Below the pieces are notes generated by a model that worked only from the letters and a program-made list of their open reading frames with translations, did not search any database and was not told the DNA's origin. DNA of 64,000 bases from Struthidea cinerea (lineage: Eukaryota; Chordata; Aves; Passeriformes; Corcoracidae): NCBI GenBank assembly GCA_013397865.1, contig VZTI01001818.1, positions 124,001 to 188,000 of the forward strand. Reading direction: 5' to 3'. The first letter of the stretch is position 1, and the number at the start of each line of letters is the position of its first letter. Shown here piece after piece: positions 25,301-35,500 of the stretch. Made by a program: the position numbers and the translations under genes.

Positions 25301-27460
25301 ATTGATTGTTTTAACGACTGGAAAAGTAAAGGATGCTTTAAGGCAAATTATGTATTTTTTGAGACATATAATTTCTTCAGCTCATGTCTTGTAGAAGTGT
25401 TAGGATCTGATTCTGTGGGAAAACTCAGGATGGACAGTGAAGTTCATCTCAAATTTTTAAAGCTATATTGACTGTTTTGCTCTAGTACATTATGACAACA
25501 TAGTAGCAATCCTTTTTGCAGCCACATAGCCCCTAAAATTTTCTAAAGTGGGCTAAGTGGTCGACAGTTTATTCATGTTCCCATAATGGTGCCATTATGC
25601 AGCTTGTTTCTGTGCTGATTTCCTAAGTAGGACACAGCAACTTTCGTGGTGGCAACTCTTGTGGCAAGGGCTGAGTGAAGTGTGTCATACCATGTGAGTT
25701 AATTTGGTCTAACAGCAGTTCATTCCCCAGACAAATAAGAAAAGGCACTGGTGTATGTGAAAAACAGTCTTGAGCTATGTTCCTTTAATGTTGTTGTAAC
25801 AGTGTGGTAGTGTTTTAAAAGGGGTAAAGAAATTAAAATTCATAAACTTAGGGCTTACATGGCAAACCTGACATAAGAATTATAGCAGTTGATTAATGCA
25901 CTTGTTTTAAAATTACTAAGGAAACTTATAGAATACTAGCTATTAGCACATCATTTACTCAAGGTATCTCAAGATGTGTGGTCATGATAGCTTTTGCCTT
26001 AGCGACTTCCTAATGACCAGCAACATGTTTGTTTTCTTATTTTAAGTTTCTCTGAATAGTTCACCATAATATCAAATAATTGTTGCTGAAGGGTAGTTAA
26101 TGACCCAATATATAGCTATTATAGCAAAATTATGTCTGTTAAGGAAGCAGTCTTTAAAAGAATAATTAAACAATTTTCATGGAGCTCTGGATGGTGGAAG
26201 TGCAGCTCCTTAGCATGATATTTATTTAAGCACATTTTAGGAGCAATTTCAGTCAGACATTTGTTTTTCTCTAATGGACACTGGAAGTTCTCTACCACTG
26301 AACAAACAAATTTTCACAGTTCTAGTTGTTGTGTTCCTGAGCAGTGTTTCTCTTGAAAGGGTTTCCTACCAGCTGTGGACTTACAATTTATTATTTGATG
26401 CTGAAGGTCTAATGTCTTAGTTAACCAGCTGTTAATTATGTTAATGGTGCTTAGGAAAAGATTATTATGAAATTTAGTTAATAGTCCTTTGCAGTGCAAA
26501 GCCATCGTAATATAGAGATATGAAGATATCACCATGGTGTCTCTTAGTGAATGAGAAGATGAAGAAATGAAAAGGATACAGTGCTTACTGCTGAAACCTT
26601 ACAAAAAGAAAAAGTGAAATTTCAAAATAAATAATTTCATCAGAGTCATGGCAGAAGTCTTGCTACAGCCCATCCAGCCTCTGGTACTGTTATGTTTTGT
26701 CCTACTGTCATTGGTAGTCTTTCAGAATATGATAGCATTCAAGGTGTAAAAACTGGGTAAGTATAGAAGTAATGAGAATGAAAATCCCTGAGATAAAGCC
26801 ATGACAGGACATATTTCACTACAAGGAATAACATAGGCAGATATTTCCATGAATAATGTGCTAATAAAGTAGTGTGTTTCTAAAACTAGATTGAATGGAG
26901 CAAACTAGAGAGGGTTTAATAAGACATATGATATTATTATGGAGCTTATTTGTGCTCATTTGCAAGTCCTTGATAAATTTGCACTTGGGATATTTGGTAC
27001 ATAATAGCAATTCTGGAATCACTTGAAAGAAGCGAAAAACCCAGGTGAAGATGTCCATGAGAAAACAGCAGATAGTTCCAAAAGGTAAAAACCCATGGTG
27101 TTTTTTTGAGTCGTATATATACAATGCACATCTTTATATTGGGTAGTAAGTTGGATGATTTTAATTTGGATTTATTAATCTTTTAAGTTATTCAAACTTG
27201 GCACACATACTCTCTGTCAATTAGAAAAATGTAGTGTCATAAAAAACGTACTTTAATAAGAATTTTCTTTAAACTAATTGTTTCAGGATTTTCAAGAAAA
27301 AAATTAGGCAAACTAGTTTCCCTGTCTTGCTACCCTCAAATCCTCCACCTCGCCTTCAGGTTTCAAACAACAAATCAGTATTTATTAGGAGTCAGTAAGT
27401 TACTGGGTATTATACTTATCATGCTATAAACTAGGAATTCACAGGATGGACCTCTGGATA
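22376..27460. other. unassigned non-coding DNA with one small duplication
   Basis: Mostly AT-rich unique DNA. The 132-codon minus frame at 24601-24999 lies opposite a low-complexity GTTATGGTGG-type stretch and is not gene-like. A short tandem duplication at 23511-23547 is listed separately. No repeat family is recognised. Confidence 0.5.
23511..23547. repeat. tandem duplication, about 19 bp x 2
   Basis: The word TTACCTTTTAATGTGCAT occurs twice in tandem with one extra T between copies and no substitution, pointing to a recent slippage or duplication event. Confidence 0.8.
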
Positions 27461-27461
27461 C

Positions 27462-27800
27462 AGAATCACAGAATGGTTTGGGTTGAAACGGACTTTAAAG
27501 ATCGTCTAGTTCCAACCTCCTGTCATGGGCAGGGACACCTTCCCAGGGACTAGGTTGCTCAAAGCCCCATCCAACCTGTCCTTGAACACTTCCAGGGATG
27601 GGGCATCCACAGCTTCTCTGGGCAGCTATTCCAGTGCCTCACTGCCCTCACAGTGAAGAATTTCTTCCTAACAGGCTAAACCTACCTCTTTCAGGTTAAA
27701 AACATTCCCCCTTGTCCTGCCACTACATGCCCCATCTCTCTCAGCCTGTCCTCATAGGATAGGTGCTCCAGCCCTCTGATGATCTTTGTGGCACTCCCCT
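27462..27800 (-). mobile_element. CR1 LINE 3' fragment
   Basis: The block begins with agaatcacagaatggtttgg and continues with the CR1 3' untranslated region in reverse complement: gggcagggacaccttccc, then the tail of the coding region (ttcttcctaacaggct, cctgtcctcataggataggt). The 3' terminus lies at the left, hence the minus strand. The copy is 5'-truncated, as most CR1 copies are, at about 27800 in the segment ctttgtggcactcccctg. It is much better preserved than the neighbouring CR1 copy, so it is probably the younger insertion. Confidence 0.92.
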
Positions 27801-27866
27801 GTGCTTACAGCAGGATTAGTACAGAAGGTTTCTCAGAGCCATGACCAGACATCTTTTGAATATCTC
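27801..27866 (-). mobile_element. second CR1 LINE, left part
   Basis: The segment reading agccatgaccagacatctt then ttgaatatctc is CR1 3'-proximal sequence in reverse complement. Its match resumes exactly at 28238-28244 with atatctccaggcagggagat, so one CR1 copy has been split. The extreme 3' end (the agaatcatagaat motif) is missing at the junction with the first CR1 at about 27800. Confidence 0.7.
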
Positions 27867-28237
27867 TGTGGGGATCGGTGAACATGCCTTTGTGTAGGGG
27901 CAGCCTGAACCATTCCCCCGGGATGCTTTGTTCCTTGGTATGGTCTGTCCCGGTTTGAATCTCCCGGTTGGCTGTAAGCCTCATCACTCCCCTGGCATTC
28001 TCCCATTGGTCCCCATTCCCTAATCCCATCTTTCCCCCTGGCCCCGGGTAAAACGGGGACCCTCGGGATCGTGTTTCAGATTTGCTTTGGAGTTCGGCTG
28101 TAAGCATGGAATAAACCATCCAGCAGGATGAAAAGCGAATCTCCTTCCTGCCTCTTTGCCACTTGACTGTAATACTGAAATGCCTCAGGTTCTGTGGGGT
28201 TGCGGGACCCACAGAACTGGGCTAAAATTACTGTATT
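27867..28237 (+). mobile_element. LTR-like insertion inside CR1
   Basis: A 371-bp GC-rich insertion starting TGTGGGGATC interrupts the CR1 and is flanked by the direct repeat ATATCTC (27860-27866 and 28238-28244), consistent with a target-site duplication. On the plus strand it has an inverted CCAAT box (ATTGG at 28005-28009), a TATA-like GGTAAAAC (28047-28054) and AATAAA (28110-28115), in the right order for an LTR promoter and polyadenylation site. The 5' TGTGGG is mirrored by CCCACA ending at 28213, 24 bp short of the right-hand repeat, so the exact 3' end is unclear. The 6-7 bp repeat would fit a class II (ERVK-like) element. The 135-codon minus frame (27805-28212) crosses it and is not recognised. 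Confidence 0.6.
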
Positions 28238-28812
28238 ATATCTCCAGGCAGGGAGATTCCTAAACATCTCTGGGCAACCTGTTCTGATGTTTGACCAACC
28301 TCATAAGAAAAAGTCTCTTACTTATATTTAGATAGAATTTTCTATATTTTTGTGGCCATTTCCTCTGATCCACTGGACACAACCAAGAAAAATGTGGCTT
28401 TGTCTTCTTTACACCCTCCTGTCAGGTGTATCACTGATAAGATTCCTTTGATGCTTCTCTTCTCCAGGCTGAACAGTCCCCATTCTTTGAGCATTGTCTT
28501 GTGTGAAAGATGGTCCAACCCCTTAATCACCTTTGTGTCCCTTTGCTGAATGCGCTTCAGTGCATCCATGCCTGTCTTGTACGGGGAGCCCAGCAGTGGA
28601 CACAATGCCTGGCTGTGTCTCCCCAGGGCTGAGCAGAGGGTAAGGATCACCTCCCCTGGGCTGCTGACAACATTCCTGGGAGGCTGCTGGCCTGATTCAC
28701 TGCAAGGCCACGTTGCTGGTTTGTGTTCAACCTGGTGTCCACAAGGACCCCACAGCCCTTTTATGGCAAACTGTTTTCCATCCAGTTAGCTCCATGCTGG
28801 TGCATGGAGTTA
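28238..28812 (-). mobile_element. second CR1 LINE, right part with ORF2 remnant
   Basis: This is the continuation of the split CR1, now running from the 3' untranslated region into the C-terminal part of ORF2 (reverse transcriptase protein). The minus frame 28342-28650 reads GLFSLEKRSIKGIL and HLTGGCKEDKATFF, the conserved ORF2 C-terminal segment. Older divergence shows as many substitutions, and the frame is not continuous beyond this piece. The CR1 match fades near ctggtgcatggagttat at 28.81 kb, where the copy is 5'-truncated. It cannot encode an active enzyme. Confidence 0.9.
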
Positions 28813-31800
28813 TTTTTAAAATTAAAATTAAATTAAGTTTTTAAAAAAACCTAAAAGCAACTATTTCAGCCTTTTTCTTAAAAAACCCCCCATTACTGCT
28901 TTTCTCTTTTTTTTTTCCCTCCATGAAAGGGTCAGAACAGTAGCTGAGCTTCAGCAATATGGTAAAACACCATTGAGAACACCAAAGCAACATTATGTGT
29001 AACCTTATGTACACCATAAAGAAGCTTGGAATTAAAATATGCAGAAATACAGAAGGATTGTGATAAACAGTTGAAACTTCTATTGAGAAAAAAGACATGG
29101 GTGATTGTATACCACAGCCAGTTTAAGTTATATCTCTTACTTTTATGTGGGATTTTCGTTGCAGGTTTTGGGGTTTTTTAAGAATTACTCGAATAGCACA
29201 GCATACCTTGCTCAGTTTTCAGTATTAGACATTGTCTTTCAGGGTCAGCTGAAGAAATGCAAAGGAATCAATGATATAGTCCTAGGGCCAGTTCTGACAT
29301 ATTTGGAAGCAGAGATGGAGCTGCTCCTAGGCATTTTTTGAGGGCTAAATGTGCAGTTGACAACAGTTTGAAATGCATTAACCGCAGCCATTGTAATTGA
29401 GACTGCGAACAAGACGTGGAGGAGGCATAATTTTCTTGTTTGGATTTGCCACTAACTTTGTTATGAGAAAACTTGGGCAACTAAAGGCACTACAACAATG
29501 CACCAGACATTTCACATTTTGTTGACACACTGTTGGAAACCAGAATGCTGTCTAGCATCTCAAGCAAGATAACATTAATTAATAATTTCATAATTAATTA
29601 ATTATGAAAAACAATCTGATGAGAATCCATCATATCCCTGCTCAAACATTCCATTGCAATGCAAAAGATTGTAAGAGCTGAATTAATTAGTATACACTGC
29701 CAATGGCATATGCCAATGAGGATATCTAGTAGGAAATCAGGTTATGAACTGGTAAAAGCAGGTACACTGGTAGCTCATGCTAGAGAGATTTGGCTGGTGA
29801 AAATCTACCATTTAAAGACCAAATCTTCAACTGAAACATTATTTCAGTTTTGCTATATGATGTGACAGCTGAAGTACTGGCTGTAAAGGCAGAGCCAGTA
29901 TCTGTCAAAGGTGGTGTGCTTCTGGGCACCTGGAACAGTATGATAGAGACTGCAAAGAGCAGTTATATTGAACAGAAACATCTTGGAACTAGCAGGACAA
30001 AAGGAAGCAAAACGAGAATTAACGTAGAGGATGGACTGGAGACTCTTTCATTTGGTTAGGTTTTGCTCCTAAAAGATTTGATAGCAAGGAAAGGATCTGT
30101 AATCAGGATATTTGTTTTTTTGTCCTGGGTGCCTTACTGTGACTTGAATACGTGTAGTGTAGAGTGAATATGTGCATCCAGAGTGTAGACAGTTTGTTTT
30201 ATGATGCCTTTTCTCTTTTGGCCTCAAAAACAATAAGAGTATTTCCACTGTACATTTTCAGAACTTGATGAGTTTTAAAAGCATTCTTCCCATGTGAGAG
30301 CATCATATGAAGAAAGGAATTACCAAGCTAGAACAAAAAAGATTTTTTTTTTGCCAGAAAAAACAAAAGGAATATTAGCCTCTTCAACAGCATACTTAAG
30401 AGTTTAATTTATATGCAACATAATTGATCTGAATCATAACAAAACAGAATAAATACCTTGGAGATTTCAAAGAAAATGTTAGTATTATTCCTCAACTCAA
30501 ATACCAAGTGATGGTAATATAAAAATACTTATTTTCACAACATGTTGCAAACATGACAGCTTGATAATATTCTTGATGATTATAGCTGACATTTTCTTTG
30601 AAAAATAATAAACAGTATGATCTCCTGGAGCAATTACACAAATGATTTTTCGGAATGTGCCCTGAGATAGTCACAGAGAGTAGCTCTCAGAATGGGGCCA
30701 GGGTTGCTCCAAGGCTGGTGTCGTGGGTTGACAAGTGCCTCCCATCGAGCAAGTAAGAACCTGAGCCTGAGAAGTGAGAAAAGAAGGACTTCCAGAAAAG
30801 ACATCATGATTATTGAAAAAGGTTGAGAATTACTGTGCTTCAAGTGAAACACAGGAAGCCACAATGCCATTTTTTGTTCAAATAAAGCTGATCCATTATG
30901 TTACACAGAACAGAACTCACAGAAATGTATTAAGCACTTAAGGATTCCTCAGTATAAAGAGCTGTACTGCATATTTCATCAGTTAAATATTTATTTCTGA
31001 GGACAGCTAAGGACAATACTTTTATGTGCAGAAGTGATAATGCTGTAAATGCAGACAAATGATGGTAAAATCCCTGTAGGATGGTAAAACTTTAAGTACA
31101 ACAATTTTTCACAAGAAATCTTGGAAATCTTGGATGCCTCATGTCTTGAGCAATGAGGGGAAGTCAATATAGATCATTTTTAACATACTGTACAGTGCTT
31201 TGCACATTACCAAATGTGGGTGAATGAATGTCTGTGCACAGCAACTGTAATACATTGCACAAATCATAGGGCTGTGAGCTGATTGTTTGTAACAAAAAAA
31301 GTAATGAGTAACTATGCCACTATGCAGCATTTCTGAAGTTCAGAATGCTTCTGTTATGGGAGTTAGGGACTTAAGAGCCTAATCACAAGACTTTTGTAGA
31401 AATTAGTTCAGTAATTTTCATTAATTCACATAATTTATTTTATTAATTCATTGTATTTAATCATAAATTAATCACATAATTTATTAATTCACATTCATTT
31501 CTATCTAAATGAATACAGGTTTTTTATAGTCTCTTTAAAAGTAGTTTCGTTTACAAACAAAACCTGATTATTAAAACCATGTATTATGTTTGTGAAACTG
31601 CAGCTTGATGTTTAATAACTGAAAATATCATGTTGCAGTAGAGTAGTAATAATGGCTAAAACTGTCTAGAAAAAGTTTTGTTGGAAGTACAGTACTATAT
31701 GGGCAATCCCTCTGCTGAAATGCATGTTTGGTACTCCTTTTCTATCTTTGAAGAGAAACTATGGGATGTACAAGCTGAAAACTCATCTGATGCCAAAACA

Positions 31801-32285
31801 AGTTCCTGACTATTATAATGTTATTTACTATTTCATCACTTGGAGTAGGATATTGATATTGTCTTCTCTAGAGGATCACATGGGTTAAAGGGACAACATT
31901 TTGTTCTTTATATTAAACTCTTCCATTTGAGAACATGTTGGGTTTTTTTTCCCCTCCATGACTGTTTCTGAAACTAAAAGATGGCAAGGCCCAATTTTGT
32001 GTGTGGTTTATGGTCTACTGATAGTTCTGCATAGGAAGAAATTGCCTGCTCGACACAATGAAAGTAACTCAGTAGAGCCCCAAGAATATGTTGTCAGCTG
32101 CACTGTGGGGTAGTGCAGTGTCATATTCAGCCTCACACATGTAGCTTGGGGAAACGTGCTGATGGAGAAAGTTGAAAACTTACATATGGAGAAGATCATG
32201 CCTTTCACCAGCAGTCAAAAGTGTCACAAGTGTCTCTTCCTACACCTGCTACAGGTCACAAGGCTGTAAAGAGGATGGTTTGGCC
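28813..32285. other. unassigned AT-rich DNA
   Basis: Unique-looking DNA. The frame at 29850-30059 (+, 69 codons) has a protein-like composition (DVTAEVLAVKAEPVSVKGG), but its acceptor-like upstream sequence is weak and there is no other support. AT-rich words such as CATAATTTATT recur at 31.42-31.49 kb. Confidence 0.45.
29586..29609. repeat. perfect 24-bp AT palindrome
   Basis: The half-site TTTCATAATTAA is followed directly by its exact reverse complement, giving a 24-bp perfect palindrome made of TTAA steps. It could extrude as a short cruciform or be a paired homeodomain-type site (TAATTAATTA core). Confidence 0.85.
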
Positions 32286-32289
32286 CAAG

Positions 32290-32495
32290 TTGATATAAGG
32301 ACAAGAAAAAATGGGCACAAACTGAAAGACAGGAAACATTTTTTAATGTAAGGAATCTCCATCCTTAGAGATGTTAAAAAGCTGTCTGGATTTTTCCCTG
32401 GACAACTTGCGTTTGGTGGCCCTGCTTGAGCAGGGGGTTGGACCAGATAACTGACAGAGGTCCTTTCCAACCGTGACCATACTGTGACTCTGCAA
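32290..32495 (+). mobile_element. CR1 LINE 3' end with internal deletion
   Basis: Plus-strand CR1 sequence: aatgggcacaaactgaaaga upstream, then a jump at about 32343 to tctccatccttagagatg, and then the 3' untranslated region (cctgcttgagcagggggttg, gaggtcctttccaacc) ending in actgtgactctgca. Sequence normally present between the two blocks is missing, so the copy is internally deleted as well as 5'-truncated. Confidence 0.9.
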
Positions 32496-32531
32496 AAATG
32501 TCCTAGAGGTCATCTATGTGGGTGAAATTCA

Positions 32532-32562
32532 AGAAGGTACAAGAAGGTTTCTTGTACCTTCT
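32532..32562. repeat. perfect 14-bp hairpin
   Basis: AGAAGGTACAAGAA (32532-32545) is followed, after a 3-base loop (GGT), by its exact reverse complement (32549-32562). A 14-bp stem with a 3-base loop is far tighter than expected by chance. It lies 37 bp past the CR1 3' end but contains no CR1 sequence. Confidence 0.9.
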
Positions 32563-32564
32563 GC

Positions 32565-35500
32565 TCTCAGTCAAAGAAACAGTATTACAGTCAAAGGCTG
32601 TGATGTTGTCAGAATTTCTTGGCAATGCATATTTCTGTTTTGACTCCAGACCAAACATATGCCTTAAGGACATGATATTTGTAAGAAAATCTTTTTCATC
32701 AGTTCATACTCTCAGAAAATTCAGGTTTTCCAATCTTCTGAGTCAGAGGAACAGATCTTTTCACCTGACTGTTTACTGGTATTATTCATATACACTATTA
32801 TAGGCAAATTTGACAATAGTCGTATATAAAAAAGCACAGGTCAGATGTTCGCTGTACAGGTAATGCAAAATATTTCAGTGTAGGTGTAGTAAACACAGGA
32901 AAGCATAAAGGAGAAGGTCAGTAGTTTGCTGCTGAGTATTTAGTCTACTGAACATAATAGCATTTGTGTGGACTTATTAACTGCACAGTCCAGATTTCAA
33001 TTTCTCTTCTGACTGGGTGCAAAACGTGGGTACCTTTAAGTAACTAATTTGTGCAGACAACTGTGATAATTATTACCTGAAAGAGAGATTGCAGAAATAC
33101 CTGATCAGTTACATAAGCCACTGAACTTTCTGAACATATATTTTCCCATCTTTTATTTGCAGACACAAATATGTAAATGATTCTCTAAAAATCTAGGCTT
33201 ACTATTAAAACTTCTTAATTTGTGAAACTGGACTGTGTAGAAAGAAGAGAAAAGACAAAAGGAATTTAAATGAGTCCAGATAGACTTGCATAATGTGGGA
33301 ATACCACTACATTTTAATATCTATTATAATGTTTCTGATACTTAATAAAATCAGGTTAGTGCCAGATTTTAGTAAAGGTCATCATAGTGCATTTTCATTT
33401 TATAGCTACAACATTTCCCAACATTTCCCCATTTATTAAGATTATTTTAAGCTGAATGAATTGAATGAATGAATGACATACTACAGAGGTAAATATTAAG
33501 GAAGGAGAACTATTATTTAAGTTAAAGGATGGTATTGGCAAAAGATCAAATGACTGTAAATTGGCCATGAATAAATTTAGAGAGGAAATTGGAAGACGGC
33601 TCCTTATCCGTCCAAGAAGTATGTTTCTGGAATTGTCTGACAAAGAGGGTCGGGACTGAGTAATCTAAGATGTTTTTTAAGTAATGTGATATGCTTTGGA
33701 AAGGGATTACATAACTAAATAGGAGATCTCATGGAGTGAGATTTGTCAGAGGATCCTGGGAAGTCATTTCATCCCAGGGCACAAGTTTGCAGTGACAGTT
33801 TTCAGTTGCGTGGTGTGTCAGTGTTCCCAAAGAGGTCCCTTAGAAAGGCTATTGCCAGAAATTCATATAATCATGTCCATGTTGCTGAGTTTCTATTCAG
33901 CATTGGTTAGAAGTATCAGTTTCCTATCTTGATCTATATTTGGCTTTCTTTGGGTCTGCATTCACTGTCCTCTGAAGCCTTGGAGGTGAGCAAGTGGACA
34001 TAGATGGGGTGAAACTGTACCTGTAATGGCTTTACATCCTTAGGTGTCTGGTTGCTGTCCCTGATCACACAGTCAGTGTAAAACTGGCAGGTGCCAGGTA
34101 TGAGCTTAAGAGAAAACTCTTTCCTGAATTTAAATTAGCAGCAGTCCTGCAGTCTGTGTCTATCTTAGGACCCTCTCTGAGTTTTATTTAGCAACTAAAG
34201 CACAGGGACCTGTGGTATTAGCAAGATTCTCTCTGCTTTTACCTAGGGCATAGTTCAGGCTTGGCTTTCTGAAGGAGTGCTGGGAAGATTTTTTTTTATC
34301 TTTTACTGAGTGGTATAGATGTTTTCAGACTCTTTTAAAACCAGACAGCTGTGGCATGGCTGCCTGAAATTTGGAGAACTGGACTCTGTGAAATGGCTAA
34401 TTTCTCCCATCCTTTGTTCTCAAATAAGGTAATCATCTTATTTTAAACAGAAAGTTTAAATTCCATTTCTTAACAAGTAATACACATTCCTTAATTTTCT
34501 AATTCTGTAATCATTTTCTTACAGAATCTTTGCTTCTTGATCATCTTTCTTCACATTGGCACTCCCTACTTCACAATATGATTATGTGAGTGAAAGGAGA
34601 CACCTGAAATAGAAGCTTTGCCTTTGATTCTGATGCAAGAGGGAAGAAAAGAGGATACAATGTAATCAGTATTTATCAGTGGTTAAGCCTTTGCTCCTAA
34701 GATCAAGGATCCCATGGAAGCCAGGTTGTGAAGTCTAATGACAAAGCTGAAAAGACAAAATTGCTTTGTACTTGCTTATGACACCTGCCTTTAGCAGTGT
34801 TTTGAGCTTCAAATCTAAAAAACCAACAAAACGCCCTCCTGAATAGTCAGTTCTCACCCTTTTGTGAAATACTGCAGGCAGTGTCTTCAATACCACCCCA
34901 CTGTCTGTTCATCTGAGGCCCACAGCTAACCAGCAGCACTGCCGATACCAATACCACAACTTCCAGTTCTCATTTCTCTGTGTTATGCATTGAGTATGGT
35001 TATATCATGATGAAATTATGATTTGTAGTGTTCCTGTTGTTTTTCATAATGTTCTCCCATTAAATACCATGAAACTGTGAGTGCAATACGAAATAATTCT
35101 GACCTTTCTTTTCTTCAGATTTGTCAAAGGACTCCAAAATGACAGGCAAAGACTATTAACTTATGTATAGTCTTGATTAAGAGAATTTGCTATGATGACC
35201 ACTGCTTTTCTCCCTCTAGATTTTCTTAAATCTCATCTTCTTCACTGTTCTGGCTTACGACTTTCTTCTTCAGGGTGAGGGAAAACAACTCCTCCTATTC
35301 CCTGTTGCAGAAATGAACTTTACAGTGCAAAGGCTGTCTAAACCCACATTCCAGCTGTCACTGAAAATTTTAGCATATTACAGCAAATAAACCAGTCTGC
35401 TGCTGAAAAATAAATTAGAATTAGAAGTGGTCAGAAATGCTTTGCCCTGCTCAGCTTGCCTGTGATATATGTGATGAATTTCAGTAAAAGAGGTTTTGAT

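Noticed and set aside
29850..30059. 69-codon plus frame with even, protein-like composition
   Set aside because: Weak acceptor context, no donor or partner exon, and no recognisable family.
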